From Ruminococcus sp. OA3 (GTDB lineage Bacteria > Bacillota > Clostridia > Lachnospirales > Lachnospiraceae): DNA of 64,000 bases. The translations under genes and the position numbers were made by a program. A model generated the notes under the pieces. The model was not told the origin of the DNA, ran no database searches, and saw only the letters and a program-made list of their open reading frames with translations. The DNA lies in NCBI RefSeq assembly GCF_022440845.1, contig NZ_JAKNTO010000001.1, positions 3,906,001-3,970,000 of the forward strand, given 5' to 3'. How positions within the stretch are numbered: position 1 is the stretch's first letter; the number at the start of each line of letters is the position of its first letter. Below, piece by piece: positions 30,056-39,431 of the stretch.

Positions 30056-31279
30056 TTATTTTTCTCCCCGGCACTCTGCCATTACCTCGCCCAGCCGCTT
30101 TACATAGTACTGGTAATACTCCCACGGCGTATCCGGAGCGGCCTGGTGATCAATCCCACAGAGATATCCGCCCTGGCGGATGACAGGTTCCAGACGTCTG
30201 AATTCACGGTCGATCGCTTCCGGTCCCTTCAACAGTTCCAGTTTATTAAATCCGCCGATAAATTTCAGCGTTGGATACTGCTCCCTCACCTTTACAATGT
30301 CCACACCTGCATTGACATCAATCGGTAAAAATCCATCCACACCAGACTCCATAAAGTTTGGAATCAATTTTGTAAAGTCACCGTCTGTATCCACGATCAC
30401 GTGTCCGACTCCCCGCTCCTTCAGGAAAGGTATGATTTCCTCATAACATGGTCGCAGAAATTCATCGAACGTATCCGGAGAAATCATCGGCCCCGTTTTT
30501 CCGCTCAGGTCCTCCTCAAAGAACAGTACGCCCGGTTTTACGATCTTCAGAATTTTATCCATCTGTTCTTTATACATATCCAGCTGGAAACGGTGAATAT
30601 CCCTTATCATCTCCGGATAGTCATACCATGCATACAGCATCGGTTCATTGTCCATCAGATCCCGCAGAATCCAGAAAAATCCCATCAGACGAAACCGGAT
30701 CGGATACGCCCCGCTCTCACTGATTTCTCTGTATGTTCCATACATCTTTTCCATGTTTTCATCCGTGCAGTATGTCCGGTATGCTTCCAGCGTATGTGCT
30801 TTATGTTTTTCCCATGACTCTTCATCCCAGACGATCGGCTTTACCGGTATGGCGTCCAGTGACGTCTTCACAGTTTTATGTTTATAATACCTTCTCTGCC
30901 ACCCGTCAACGTCTCTCCTCACAAAGGTCTCTTCGTCTTCTTCCAGCACCTCTTCCTCATAACTCAGAAACGGAATGCGAAATGCCATGCGCACCAGCGG
31001 ATCATAACCGATTTTTTTCTCCAGTTCAAACACCTCATCTGCAAGTACTGTCATATAATAATGTTCCCACGGTTCTGTCACGCGGTCTTTGGGGAGAAAG
31101 CCCAGTTCCGTTGGCACAGGAGGCGTCTTCATCTTTTTTGTAAAGTCCGACTTCAGGCCGGATGCCTCCCAATTAGCCACCGTCAGATCCCACGGTTCCA
31201 TCGTTTCTTCTTTTGCCCCCCTGTCCAGTCCTTCATTTGAAAAGCACAGGGTTTTGTACTCTCTTTCTTTTGCTGTCAT
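30056..31279 (-). CDS. URO-D superfamily protein, copy 2
   Basis: The 407-residue paralogue of the protein at 23258-24475 shares FSNEGLDRG at the N-terminus, FFEEDLSGKTGPMISPD, VDTDGDFTKLIPN in place of the MtaA zinc motif, and DHQAAPDTPWEYYQYY near the end. It is the last gene of the second module, 24 nt after the permease, so it is made together with the transporter. The reaction is unknown. Retention of two copies with matching transporters suggests two related substrates or a two-step pathway. Confidence 0.85.
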   Translation of the reverse strand: MTAKEREYKTLCFSNEGLDRGAKEETMEPWDLTVANWEASGLKSDFTKKMKTPPVPTELGFLPKDRVTEPWEHYYMTVLADEVFELEKKIGYDPLVRMAFRIPFLSYEEEVLEEDEETFVRRDVDGWQRRYYKHKTVKTSLDAIPVKPIVWDEESWEKHKAHTLEAYRTYCTDENMEKMYGTYREISESGAYPIRFRLMGFFWILRDLMDNEPMLYAWYDYPEMIRDIHRFQLDMYKEQMDKILKIVKPGVLFFEEDLSGKTGPMISPDTFDEFLRPCYEEIIPFLKERGVGHVIVDTDGDFTKLIPNFMESGVDGFLPIDVNAGVDIVKVREQYPTLKFIGGFNKLELLKGPEAIDREFRRLEPVIRQGGYLCGIDHQAAPDTPWEYYQYYVKRLGEVMAECRGEK

Positions 31280-31303
31280 TTTCTTCCCTCCATTTTTTTC
31301 GCT

Positions 31304-32251
31304 TTATTCTTTCGATCCTTTGCTCTTGACATCCAGCAGCACAGCACCGATGATGATCGCACCTTTCACTACCTGTTTCCAGTTCGGATCCACGCCGAAT
31401 ATCGTCAACGCGTTTTCAATAACTGCAATCAGCAGGGCGCCGATCACGACACCATACCATTTGCCAGCTCCGCCTGACATAGACACGCCGCCGATCACCA
31501 CCGCAGTTACCGCATCCATCTCATAAGTCACGCCCATTGTAGGAGACCCCTGGTTCGTCCTGGACGCCATCAAAAGCCCTGCAAGTCCGGAACAAAGTCC
31601 CGAAATCATATATACCAGTAATAAGTGCGCCTTTACATCGATACCGGAGACCTTTGCCGCAACGCTGTTGCCGCCGATCATATAGACGTGACGTCCAAAT
31701 ACTGTTTTATTCAGTATAAAAGCAAAAACCAAAGCGGTCCCAATGAAATAAAATGACAGATATGGGATGCCTGCCAGTGAACCGGAAGACATGTTCGTAA
31801 ATGTCTCAGACAGATTGATAATCGGTATCCCGCCGCTGAAAACAAGTGCCAGTCCGCGTGCGATGCTCATCGTTCCCAGCGTGATGATAAACGGAGGCAG
31901 TCCGCCGTATGCCACACCGACGCCATTGATCAGACCAAAGACCGCCCCTGCCAACAGTGCAATCAGCACAGGAACAATCAGCAGGTACTCTCCCGGATGT
32001 GCAAACAGTGCGGCACAGACTCCGGAAAAACCTACGATCGACCCCATCGACAGGTCAATCCCCCCGGTAATCACTACGATCATCATGCCAAACGCCAGAA
32101 TGCCGTTCACAGACGCCTGTTTGATGACATTCAGCAGGTTCATGGGCTTCCTGAAAGTCGGTGTTACGATCGCCAGGACAATCACCACGGCGAGAAAAAT
32201 GATAATCAGCCCATAATCTCTTAAGATATTACTTTTCTGTATTTTTTTCAT
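31304..32251 (-). CDS. RbsC-type ABC sugar permease, module 2
   Basis: The 315-residue permease has family blocks MIVVITGGIDLSMGSIVG, GLPPFIITLGTMSIARG and TAVVIGGVSMSGGAGKWYG. The ATG at 32251 is preceded by GGGGAGG at a good distance. An earlier ATG at 32260 sits directly on that site. The gene overlaps the end of the ATPase gene by 23 nt, showing tight coupling. It forms the channel of the second importer. Confidence 0.92.
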   Translation of the reverse strand: MKKIQKSNILRDYGLIIIFLAVVIVLAIVTPTFRKPMNLLNVIKQASVNGILAFGMMIVVITGGIDLSMGSIVGFSGVCAALFAHPGEYLLIVPVLIALLAGAVFGLINGVGVAYGGLPPFIITLGTMSIARGLALVFSGGIPIINLSETFTNMSSGSLAGIPYLSFYFIGTALVFAFILNKTVFGRHVYMIGGNSVAAKVSGIDVKAHLLLVYMISGLCSGLAGLLMASRTNQGSPTMGVTYEMDAVTAVVIGGVSMSGGAGKWYGVVIGALLIAVIENALTIFGVDPNWKQVVKGAIIIGAVLLDVKSKGSKE

Positions 32252-33755
32252 CACTGCCATCCTCCCCAAATTTTGCAGCATATGTCATGATCAGCTCCTG
32301 CGTAAAGTCTTTTCTCATAACTTCACCTGTTATCTTTCCTGCCGCCATCACGATGACCCTGTCACAAAGCCCCATAATCTCGGGGATCTCAGATGAAATC
32401 ACAACAACCGCTTTTCCCTGCCTGACAAGCTCCCCGATCAGGAGATAGATGTCACGCTTTGCCCCAACGTCGATACCTCTTGTAGGCTCATCCAGGATAA
32501 TAACGTCCGGTTCTGTCAACAGCCATTTTGCCACAACTACTTTCTGCTGGTTTCCGCCGCTCAGATCTCCAGTCAGCGTCTCTCTGCCAGGAGTCTTGAT
32601 CTTAAGCTGATCAATATATTGATCCGCCTGCTTTGCTTCCTCTCCTTTTAATATCAGTCCTCCTTTTGAGATGGTATCTGCCAGAGAGGCCAGCGTAATG
32701 TTTTCTTTTACAGATCCCATCAGATTCAAGCCGGTAAATTTTCTGTCTTCTGTAATCAATGCTATCTTATTCTTTATCGCATGGCGCGGATGCGTGATAT
32801 GTAGTTCTTTTCCGTCTTTATAGATATTGCCGCTGTCTTTTTTACGAATTCCAAAGATGCTTTCTACCAGTTCGCTTCTGCCTGCCCCTACAAGTCCGGC
32901 AATTCCGAGTATTTCCCCCGCATGCAGCTGTAACCCTGCATTTTTCACTTTATTTTTATAATTCAGATTTTTCACTTCAAAGACAAGTTCACCTATCGGC
33001 ACCTCGCTCTTGGGATAGACATCATTGATTTCCCTTCCCACCATCATGCGTATGAGCTTTTCCTGGTTCAGGTTGGATGCCTCATCATCCCCGACATATT
33101 CCCCGTCCCGCAGCACGGTGATGTGGTCACAGATCTGAAAGATCTCATCCATCTTATGTGAGATATAAATAATGGCCACATCATTTTTCTTCAGCCTGGC
33201 GATCTGTTCAAACAGCGTGGCGATTTCCCTGTCAGTAATCGCTGATGTTGGTTCATCCATGATCACCAGTCTGGCATTGATCGAAATCGCTTTTACAATC
33301 TCAATCAGCTGGCACTGAGCGACACTTAATTCCCGCATCATCCGGGTCGCAGAGATCGGAATCCCAAGAGCATCCAAAAGTTTCTGCGTTTCTCTTTGTT
33401 CTTTCTTCTTATCAACCAACCCCGGGACGCTTTTCAGTTCCCGCCCCATATAAACATTTTCAAAAACCTGCATGTCAAGCACCGGATTAAGTTCCTGGTG
33501 AATCATGGAAATCCCGTGCTCCATCGCACTTTTGGGTCCCCTGATATTTTCCTGCTTTCCGTCAATCAGCACGGTTCCCGCATCGGCAGTGTAAATTCCC
33601 ATCAGAATTTTCATCAGCGTCGATTTGCCCGCTCCATTTTCCCCCATCAGGGCGTGGACCTCCCCCGGTTTTACCCGGAGGCTGACGCCCTTTAAAACTT
33701 TAATGCCCGGAAAACTTTTTTCGACATCTGTCATCTCCAATACATACTCTGACAT
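32229..33755 (-). CDS. RbsA/MglA-type double ABC ATPase, module 2
   Basis: The 508-residue twin ATPase has Walker [13 protein letters not shown], Walker B VIMDEPTSAITD in the first half, and [19 protein letters not shown] and [12 protein letters not shown] in the second. It is the counterpart of 25806-27320 and follows its own binding-protein gene by 47 nt. The C-terminus is translated from bases that also encode the start of the permease. Confidence 0.94.
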   Translation of the reverse strand: MSEYVLEMTDVEKSFPGIKVLKGVSLRVKPGEVHALMGENGAGKSTLMKILMGIYTADAGTVLIDGKQENIRGPKSAMEHGISMIHQELNPVLDMQVFENVYMGRELKSVPGLVDKKKEQRETQKLLDALGIPISATRMMRELSVAQCQLIEIVKAISINARLVIMDEPTSAITDREIATLFEQIARLKKNDVAIIYISHKMDEIFQICDHITVLRDGEYVGDDEASNLNQEKLIRMMVGREINDVYPKSEVPIGELVFEVKNLNYKNKVKNAGLQLHAGEILGIAGLVGAGRSELVESIFGIRKKDSGNIYKDGKELHITHPRHAIKNKIALITEDRKFTGLNLMGSVKENITLASLADTISKGGLILKGEEAKQADQYIDQLKIKTPGRETLTGDLSGGNQQKVVVAKWLLTEPDVIILDEPTRGIDVGAKRDIYLLIGELVRQGKAVVVISSEIPEIMGLCDRVIVMAAGKITGEVMRKDFTQELIMTYAAKFGEDGSDEKNTEK

Positions 33756-33802
33756 ACTGACACCTTCTCACCTTCCCTGTCGCATTGTTTTCGTACAATT
33801 AC

Positions 33803-34771
33803 TTACATATAGTCAGCAACATTATCTTTTGTTACAAATGCATTCTCTGTAAAATACTTATCCTCCACGCTCTTTCCGTCCAGTACATCCGTGATAACTT
33901 TCACAGCCATGTCCCCCATCTGACAGGCACTCTGGCTCACCGTTCCATACATGGTCCCCGCTTCCACTTCTTTGAGAGCCGCTGTCTGTGCATCACGTCC
34001 GGAAATGTTAATCGTGATACCTGCATCCTTACATGCCTGAAGCGCACCGAGTGCCATCTGATCACTCTGTCCAAGGATGGCGTCAAGATCATCATACTTC
34101 TGCAGCCACGTCTCTGTGATATCCATCGCCTCGTCGATCATCCAGTTGCCGCTCTGCTCCTCCACCACTTCAATATCCGGATAGTCTTTCAGTACGGACT
34201 CATATCCTGCCGTCAGCTGAATCTGACCTGTGGATCCCATGACACCGTCAATGATCGCAATCTTGCCTTTGCCGCCCAGTGCTTCACAGACTTCTTTCAT
34301 CTGCAGCGCAGCCGCACCTTCATGGTCAGCGCCAATGTGTGCACTTACAAGACTTGGGTCCGCACAATCCTGCATGACTGTAACCATTGCAATCCCTGCC
34401 TCTTTCGCTGATTTCATAACAGACAGACAGCCGTCACTGCTGATCGGTTCAATCATCAGCCCATCGTATCCTTCTGTGATGCATGTTTCAATCTGCCCCA
34501 CCTGTGTCGCCTGCTCATCATTTCCGATAAAAACTTCTACTGTGATTCCCATCTCATTTGCAGTCTCTATCGCCTGGTCCCTGATCGATGTGGTGGTCTC
34601 ATTCGGAACGCTTGCCAGAAAAAGTGCATATCTTCTGGATTCTTTGCCGTTCTCTTCTGATACACTGCCAGTGCCCGCCGGCTCCTTTGTTTCTTTTTCG
34701 GTATTCCCCTGACATCCAGCCATGGAAAACACCATTACTACACTCAGTATCATCGCTGCCAGTTTTTTCAT
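33803..34771 (-). CDS. sugar-binding lipoprotein, module 2
   Basis: The 322-residue lipoprotein has lipobox MAGC (Cys 20), a charged linker and a type 1 periplasmic-binding domain (RYALFLASVPNETTTSIRDQ, GLMIEPISSDGCLSVMKSA, AILGQSDQMALGALQACKD). It is the first gene of the second module and its promoter carries operator site D. It is only distantly like the module 1 binding protein, so the two importers may not bind the same compound. Confidence 0.93.
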   Translation of the reverse strand: MKKLAAMILSVVMVFSMAGCQGNTEKETKEPAGTGSVSEENGKESRRYALFLASVPNETTTSIRDQAIETANEMGITVEVFIGNDEQATQVGQIETCITEGYDGLMIEPISSDGCLSVMKSAKEAGIAMVTVMQDCADPSLVSAHIGADHEGAAALQMKEVCEALGGKGKIAIIDGVMGSTGQIQLTAGYESVLKDYPDIEVVEEQSGNWMIDEAMDITETWLQKYDDLDAILGQSDQMALGALQACKDAGITINISGRDAQTAALKEVEAGTMYGTVSQSACQMGDMAVKVITDVLDGKSVEDKYFTENAFVTKDNVADYM

Positions 34772-34834
34772 TGTTACATTCCTCCTTTTTGTTGGTCATT
34801 CTTTTTGTTATGTCCGTTTCCATATGGTAATTAA

Positions 34835-34893
34835 AGTTTACCGTATTCCAGATGTCTGTTCCTAGCACATTTCAAGACTATACAAGCACAATA
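34835..34893 (-). promoter_or_regulatory. AraC-type operator and promoter (site D, binding protein 2)
   Basis: Half-sites AGCACATTT (34864) and AGCACAATA (34885) are 21 bp apart. A TAAACT -10-like box (34835-34840) lies exactly 23 nt from the proximal half-site, the same geometry as sites A and B. The proximal half-site is the more divergent copy. Confidence 0.75.
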
Positions 34894-35020
34894 AGAGAAT
34901 TTTCTAATATGATGTGATAAATTTGATTTTCTACAGAGTATTTGGCACATGGGCTCATCCATGGCAGAACATCACAGGATATGTTTGTCAATAGTACGAA
35001 AACAAAATGGAATCGCAAAA

Positions 35021-35079
35021 AAAGTCATTAAGATAAGGCTCCTGACAGCACAGCTGAGGAATTTTATCTTAATGACTTT
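35021..35079 (-). terminator. terminator after the mgtC-like gene
   Basis: A perfect 16-bp stem AAAGTCATTAAGATAA/TTATCTTAATGACTTT encloses a 27-nt loop, 10 nt after the MgtC-like stop. It ends the iron/phosphonate-type ABC operon. The bases from about 34894 to 35020 hold nothing I can name. Confidence 0.75.
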
Positions 35080-35088
35080 GTTGTTTAC

Positions 35089-35802
35089 TCAAAGTGATAT
35101 GGAGGAAATCGCCTGATTTCTTTTCAGAATCACCACAGCCTCCTCCAGGCTTAAGGGCAGTGATGTGGTGATCAGAAGCTCCACTGTCAACAGACCGCCC
35201 TCCATTTTTTCCACCTTTCCCACCGATACCTTCATATGATTCTGCTTCAGTTCTTCTACAAGCTGCGACCGGTGCGCCGCAGACTCTTCCATGATAACTT
35301 TTACCGTATAGGTGGAGGTATCTCCCCCGATATGTACCCGGTGAAAAATCACCTGTATCACAATGACCAGAACAGTGGTGAAAATCCCCGTGTAATACAT
35401 GCCGGAGCCGATGGCAAGACCGATGGCTGTGGTCACCCAGAATCCGGCAGCAGTGGTCAGTCCTTTGATCGTATCACCTTTTTTTAAAAGTACTCCTGCT
35501 CCGAGAAAACTGATTCCGCTTACAACCTGCGCCGCGATCCGGGCAGGGTCCGCACCTCTTGTTCCCTCCAGAAAATTCCCGGCGGCGTCTCCCATGTCGC
35601 CAAAGCAGTATTTAGATATGATCATCATAACCGAAGCCGTGCAGGCAATGATGCAGTGCGTACGGATACCCGCCTGTTTCAGACGGGAAGTTCTCTCGAT
35701 TCCGATGGCCAGTCCGCAGACACAGGCGGTCAGGATCCTCAGGGAATATATGACCTCCTGCTGCAAAGGCATAACCTTAAAAAGTTCGTGTACCAAAGAC
35801 AC
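35089..35802 (-). CDS. MgtC/SapB family membrane protein
   Basis: The 237-residue protein has four or five membrane segments with the family blocks LAIGIERTSRLKQAGIRTH, VVSGISFLGAGVLLKKGD and IKGLTTAAGFWVTTAIGLA, then a soluble C-terminal ACT-like domain. MgtC proteins modulate P-type ATPases, ATP synthase and phosphate balance; the exact role here is unknown. It lies only 12 nt after an ABC ATPase gene and appears to be the last cistron of that operon, an unusual partner. Confidence 0.88.
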   Translation of the reverse strand: MSLVHELFKVMPLQQEVIYSLRILTACVCGLAIGIERTSRLKQAGIRTHCIIACTASVMMIISKYCFGDMGDAAGNFLEGTRGADPARIAAQVVSGISFLGAGVLLKKGDTIKGLTTAAGFWVTTAIGLAIGSGMYYTGIFTTVLVIVIQVIFHRVHIGGDTSTYTVKVIMEESAAHRSQLVEELKQNHMKVSVGKVEKMEGGLLTVELLITTSLPLSLEEAVVILKRNQAISSISL

Positions 35803-35814
35803 TTTAAGCCTCCT

Positions 35815-36825
35815 TTATTCCAGTTCTAATACGTGTTCCTTTCCAAATGAAAGATAGATTTCTTCTCCGTCTGCAAACAGCTTGGATGCATCAAACAGAA
35901 TATCCACATCCAGCTGAAAACCGCCACACTCAACAATATATCTGATAATATTTCCATGTGACAGGCTTCCCGCTATGCTTCCTTTCATGGTAACTGTATC
36001 CATATGCTCCCGAGGTACTTTGCTGATCTCAATGATCTCAGGGCGGATGGCGATATCCTTACAGGCGATTTTTATGCCGCTGCAATTCTCAAAAAGCTTT
36101 GCATCGATGATATTATAGTGTCCGATAAAGGTTGCCGCAAACCTCGTCCGTGGTTTCGTATACAGTTCCACCGGCACTCCGGACTGTTCAATGGTGCCCA
36201 CATTGAAGAGATGGATATGATCAGACATCACAATCGCCTCATCCTGATCATGTGTGACGAATAAGGTTGTAATGTTCAACTCTTTCTGTATACGGCGGAT
36301 CTCCACCTGCAGATTTCTTCTGAGCAGCGCATCAATCGCAGACAGTGGTTCATCCAGAAGCAGAACTTTCGGTTCCGTCACCAGGGCTCGTGCCAGTGCA
36401 ACGCGCTGCTGCTGCCCGCCGGACAATTCTCCCGGATACTGATGAAGCTTTTCTTTCAAACCGACGATCTCCAGCATTTCCTGTACCCGCTGATAGATTT
36501 CCCGCTTCGGCCGTTTCTGGATCTTCAGGCCAAACGCCACATTCTGCTCCACCGTAAGATTCGGAAAAAGACTGTATTGCTGAAACACCATGCCGATGCC
36601 CCGTTTCTTTGGCTCCAGCTCCGTGATGTCATTTCCCTCCAGATAGATTTTCCCGTCCGTCACAGACTCCAGACCGGAAAGGCAGCGGAGCAGTGTTGAT
36701 TTTCCGCACCCGGACGGTCCGAGAAAAGTCACCAGTTCCCCCTGCGCAATATCCAGCGTTATGTCACGCAAAACGTGATTCTCTCCAAAATATTTATTGA
36801 CATGGTCAAACCTGATATACGACAT
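35815..36825 (-). CDS. ABC importer ATPase (Fe3+/phosphonate/polyamine type)
   Basis: The 336-residue ATPase has Walker A GPSGCGKSTLLR, signature LSGGQQQRVALARAL, Walker B VLLLDEPLSAID and a C-terminal TOBE-like regulatory domain from about residue 240. The type is that of PotA/FbpC/PhnT proteins. It follows its two permease genes by 3 nt. With the phosphodiesterase upstream it could import a phosphonate or phosphodiester, but the motif set does not decide the substrate. Confidence 0.92.
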   Translation of the reverse strand: MSYIRFDHVNKYFGENHVLRDITLDIAQGELVTFLGPSGCGKSTLLRCLSGLESVTDGKIYLEGNDITELEPKKRGIGMVFQQYSLFPNLTVEQNVAFGLKIQKRPKREIYQRVQEMLEIVGLKEKLHQYPGELSGGQQQRVALARALVTEPKVLLLDEPLSAIDALLRRNLQVEIRRIQKELNITTLFVTHDQDEAIVMSDHIHLFNVGTIEQSGVPVELYTKPRTRFAATFIGHYNIIDAKLFENCSGIKIACKDIAIRPEIIEISKVPREHMDTVTMKGSIAGSLSHGNIIRYIVECGGFQLDVDILFDASKLFADGEEIYLSFGKEHVLELE

Positions 36826-36828
36826 ACC

Positions 36829-37644
36829 TTATTCCCCCCGCTCCGTTTTTGAACTTTTTCTGGTTCTGTTTTGCAGACTGTATGAGATGACAGCGATCAG
36901 CAGCGTAATGCCGAACATCATAACTACGATAACACTGGTCATAGGTCCCGCTTCTCTTTTCTGGGCATTATACAGCACCGCCTGCGCTGTTTCATACCTG
37001 CTGCCTGCAATAATTTTAATAACGGCATAGTCCGTAAAAATAGCACCCAGAGCCATCAGCGCAGATACAAGAATACCAGAGAGCATATTGGGTACAATGA
37101 TCCGAAAAAACGTGTAAAGTCCGTTTGCCCCCAGAAGCTCCGCCGCTTCCAGCAGCTGCCGCACATTGATGGCGTAAAGATTATTGCGAATACCCCTGTA
37201 CACAAAAGGCAGAATCACCACACAGTAGACACACACCAGCATGACCATTCTGTTGCCGAATATCGTCACATTTCCCGCATAGAGGGCCAGTACAGAGATA
37301 GCAAGGACTACCCCCCGCAGCGTATAGGGAATCATGGATATGCTCTGCATGACAGTATCGACCTTTGGAAAATACAAGATCGCAACATACATGCCCATGA
37401 TCACACAGATTCCCGAGATAAAGATCGGAAATACACTGATGACCAGGCTTCGTCCGATCGCCGCCCAGAAATCCGGCCTTGCAGTGAAAAGCTCTTTCCA
37501 GTATGCAAAATTGGGGAATCCGCTGGGCAAAAGGGTCAGCCAGCTTTCCGAGAGAGAATAAACCAGCGTCACGATCACCGGAAGTAAAAGAACAATTGCC
37601 AGTACGATCAATATTGTATGATACAAGATCCTGTTTTTTTTCAT
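36829..37644 (-). CDS. ABC importer permease 2 (PotC/PhnV type)
   Basis: The 271-residue permease has six membrane helices. The EAA-type loop is LLEAAELLGANGLYTFFRIIVP, which contacts the ATPase. Its start overlaps the stop of the other permease by 4 nt. The two permeases form a heterodimeric channel. Confidence 0.9.
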   Translation of the reverse strand: MKKNRILYHTILIVLAIVLLLPVIVTLVYSLSESWLTLLPSGFPNFAYWKELFTARPDFWAAIGRSLVISVFPIFISGICVIMGMYVAILYFPKVDTVMQSISMIPYTLRGVVLAISVLALYAGNVTIFGNRMVMLVCVYCVVILPFVYRGIRNNLYAINVRQLLEAAELLGANGLYTFFRIIVPNMLSGILVSALMALGAIFTDYAVIKIIAGSRYETAQAVLYNAQKREAGPMTSVIVVMMFGITLLIAVISYSLQNRTRKSSKTERGE

Positions 37645-38501
37645 TGTCCAATCCCTCCTTTTACGTATTTTTTCTTGATGAGATTCGTAATCCCCATCAC
37701 AGCCAGTATGATAACGATCATGGTGATCGAAAGCGCCGACCCCAGTTCTGTCTGCTGCTTGGAATCGCCCGAAAACATACCTGCAATCTTAATTGGAAGC
37801 ATGGTTGCATTGGAACCCATGATCATATACACTGTCGTATAAGTTGTAATGGAATCCGCGAACACCATGCTGGTGGTTCCCAGCAGAGTGGGCGCCAGGT
37901 TGGGTATGCCAACCTTTATCCAGAACTGAAAGCCCGTGGCACCCATCAGAGTGGCTGATTCCTTCCACTCTTTGCGAATCGCCTCAAATCCAGGAATCAA
38001 AAGCAGCGTTCCCAGGGGAATTGCAAACCATACAAACATCGGTACCATCCCCTCACTGCTGTAAAGATTAAAACCGGTGAGCACCTGGAACTTTGAATTT
38101 TCCGCCATAAGCCGAATAAAACCATTGTGTCCCAGCATCAGCATAAACGCAAACGCCAGCGGGAACCCTGCAAAATTCTGCGTCATATTCAAAACAGGCA
38201 TAAACCTCTTTCTGGCCGGGATTCCCAGCGCAGACACAGCAAGTGCTGCAAAAAATGACAGGAGCATGCCCGCTGCAGTACCGATCACTGCAACTTTTAC
38301 GCTGTTCCAGGTAGCCATATAATACGCAGGTTTCGTAAAGACTGCCACGTAATTCTGCAGGGTCACGCTCCCGCTCTTCGGATCCAGAAAGCTTTGGATG
38401 ACCATATTGCAGAAAGGAAGCGCCAAAAAGAAGAACACCAGAATAAAAAACGGAGCAGCCGGGAGTAAATGAATCATTTTTTTCAGTTTCTGTTTCATCA
38501 T
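37641..38501 (-). CDS. ABC importer permease 1 (PotB/PhnU type)
   Basis: The 286-residue permease has six membrane helices and an EAA-type loop WKESATLMGATGFQFWIKVGIPN. The ATG at 38501 follows AGGTGG and sits 2 nt after the stop of the phosphodiesterase gene. The frame is open further upstream but would overlap that gene by 67 nt. It pairs with the permease at 36829-37644. Confidence 0.9.
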   Translation of the reverse strand: MMKQKLKKMIHLLPAAPFFILVFFFLALPFCNMVIQSFLDPKSGSVTLQNYVAVFTKPAYYMATWNSVKVAVIGTAAGMLLSFFAALAVSALGIPARKRFMPVLNMTQNFAGFPLAFAFMLMLGHNGFIRLMAENSKFQVLTGFNLYSSEGMVPMFVWFAIPLGTLLLIPGFEAIRKEWKESATLMGATGFQFWIKVGIPNLAPTLLGTTSMVFADSITTYTTVYMIMGSNATMLPIKIAGMFSGDSKQQTELGSALSITMIVIILAVMGITNLIKKKYVKGGIGQ

Positions 38502-38503
38502 AT

Positions 38504-39334
38504 TCACCACCTGATTTCTTTTGACGGATCCACCATGCCCCCGGAGAACTCCATTCCCATTAATCTGCATACCAGCGGAGCTACATTTAATTGAGAAACC
38601 GTATGGTCCCCATAGTTCCCCGGCTGTATCTGATCTGAAATAATAAACAAGGGAACCTCTCTTTGAAGCCGTGTATCCCCAAAATGATACCCCAGCTCAT
38701 CCATGCCGTGATCCGCAGTAACGACCACATCATACCCATCCTGGCGCCACTGGTCAAGATAACAGTCGATGATGTTGATTGACATTTCAGCCGCATGCTC
38801 ATACGCTCTGCTTCCCTGTCCGTGTTTATGCCCCTGATCGTCTACATTCATGGGGTGGATCAGCAGAAAATCCGGGTGAAATGCTTTTCTCAGATAGTCA
38901 CCGTCAGCATAAAGATGGCTGTCAGGGTAATCATCAACACAGTAAAAAATCCCGTTTTCAATAAGCCCTGCAGCATTTCCCAGTTGATAACGGTCCGTCA
39001 GCGAACAATACGCCGTAATCCCATTGTACAATTCTGCAATCCACATGTAAGCAGCTGCGGCTGTCGTTTTCCCGTTTTTCTTCGCTATTGAAAAAAGGTT
39101 TTCACATTTACTTGGGCGGACCATTTCATTTGAACAGATCCCGTGTTCCCGGACGGTAAGCCCCGTCAGCACAGTCTCGTACATGGGTCTTGACTGTGCC
39201 GGAAGCTCTCCTTTCACCCGATAGAGAGCCCCTTTATTCTGTTCCACCAGATGGCCGAGATACCCGCATCTCGCCCACGCCGTCTCATACCCCAGCGCAT
39301 CAATCATGATCAATATTACTTTTGCATCAGCCAT
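38504..39334 (-). CDS. alkaline phosphatase superfamily phosphodiesterase
   Basis: The 276-residue enzyme shows the metal-binding pattern of type I phosphodiesterase/nucleotide pyrophosphatases: Asp in LIMIDALGYE (residue 11), a Ser/Thr nucleophile region PAQSRPMYETVLTG, NVDDQGHKHG, VVTADHGMDELG and a late His in YGDHTVSQLN. There is no signal peptide, so it acts in the cytoplasm on an imported compound. Its position between the binding-protein and permease genes links it to uptake of a phosphodiester or phosphonate. The substrate is not determinable from sequence. Confidence 0.88.
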   Translation of the reverse strand: MADAKVILIMIDALGYETAWARCGYLGHLVEQNKGALYRVKGELPAQSRPMYETVLTGLTVREHGICSNEMVRPSKCENLFSIAKKNGKTTAAAAYMWIAELYNGITAYCSLTDRYQLGNAAGLIENGIFYCVDDYPDSHLYADGDYLRKAFHPDFLLIHPMNVDDQGHKHGQGSRAYEHAAEMSINIIDCYLDQWRQDGYDVVVTADHGMDELGYHFGDTRLQREVPLFIISDQIQPGNYGDHTVSQLNVAPLVCRLMGMEFSGGMVDPSKEIRW

Positions 39335-39376
39335 ACAAATCTCCTCCCTGGTTCAAAGCAAAACTGCATTCAGCAC

Positions 39377-39407
39377 ACAGCCGGAGAACATGACGTCATC
39401 CGGCTGT
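39377..39407 (-). other. intercistronic hairpin after the binding-protein gene
   Basis: A perfect 9-bp stem ACAGCCGGA/TCCGGCTGT with a 13-nt loop lies between the binding-protein and phosphodiesterase genes, without a T-run. It may stabilise the binding-protein message, as seems likely at 27346-27374. Confidence 0.6.
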
Positions 39408-39431
39408 ATCATTCGTTATTTCCCGCCAGAG

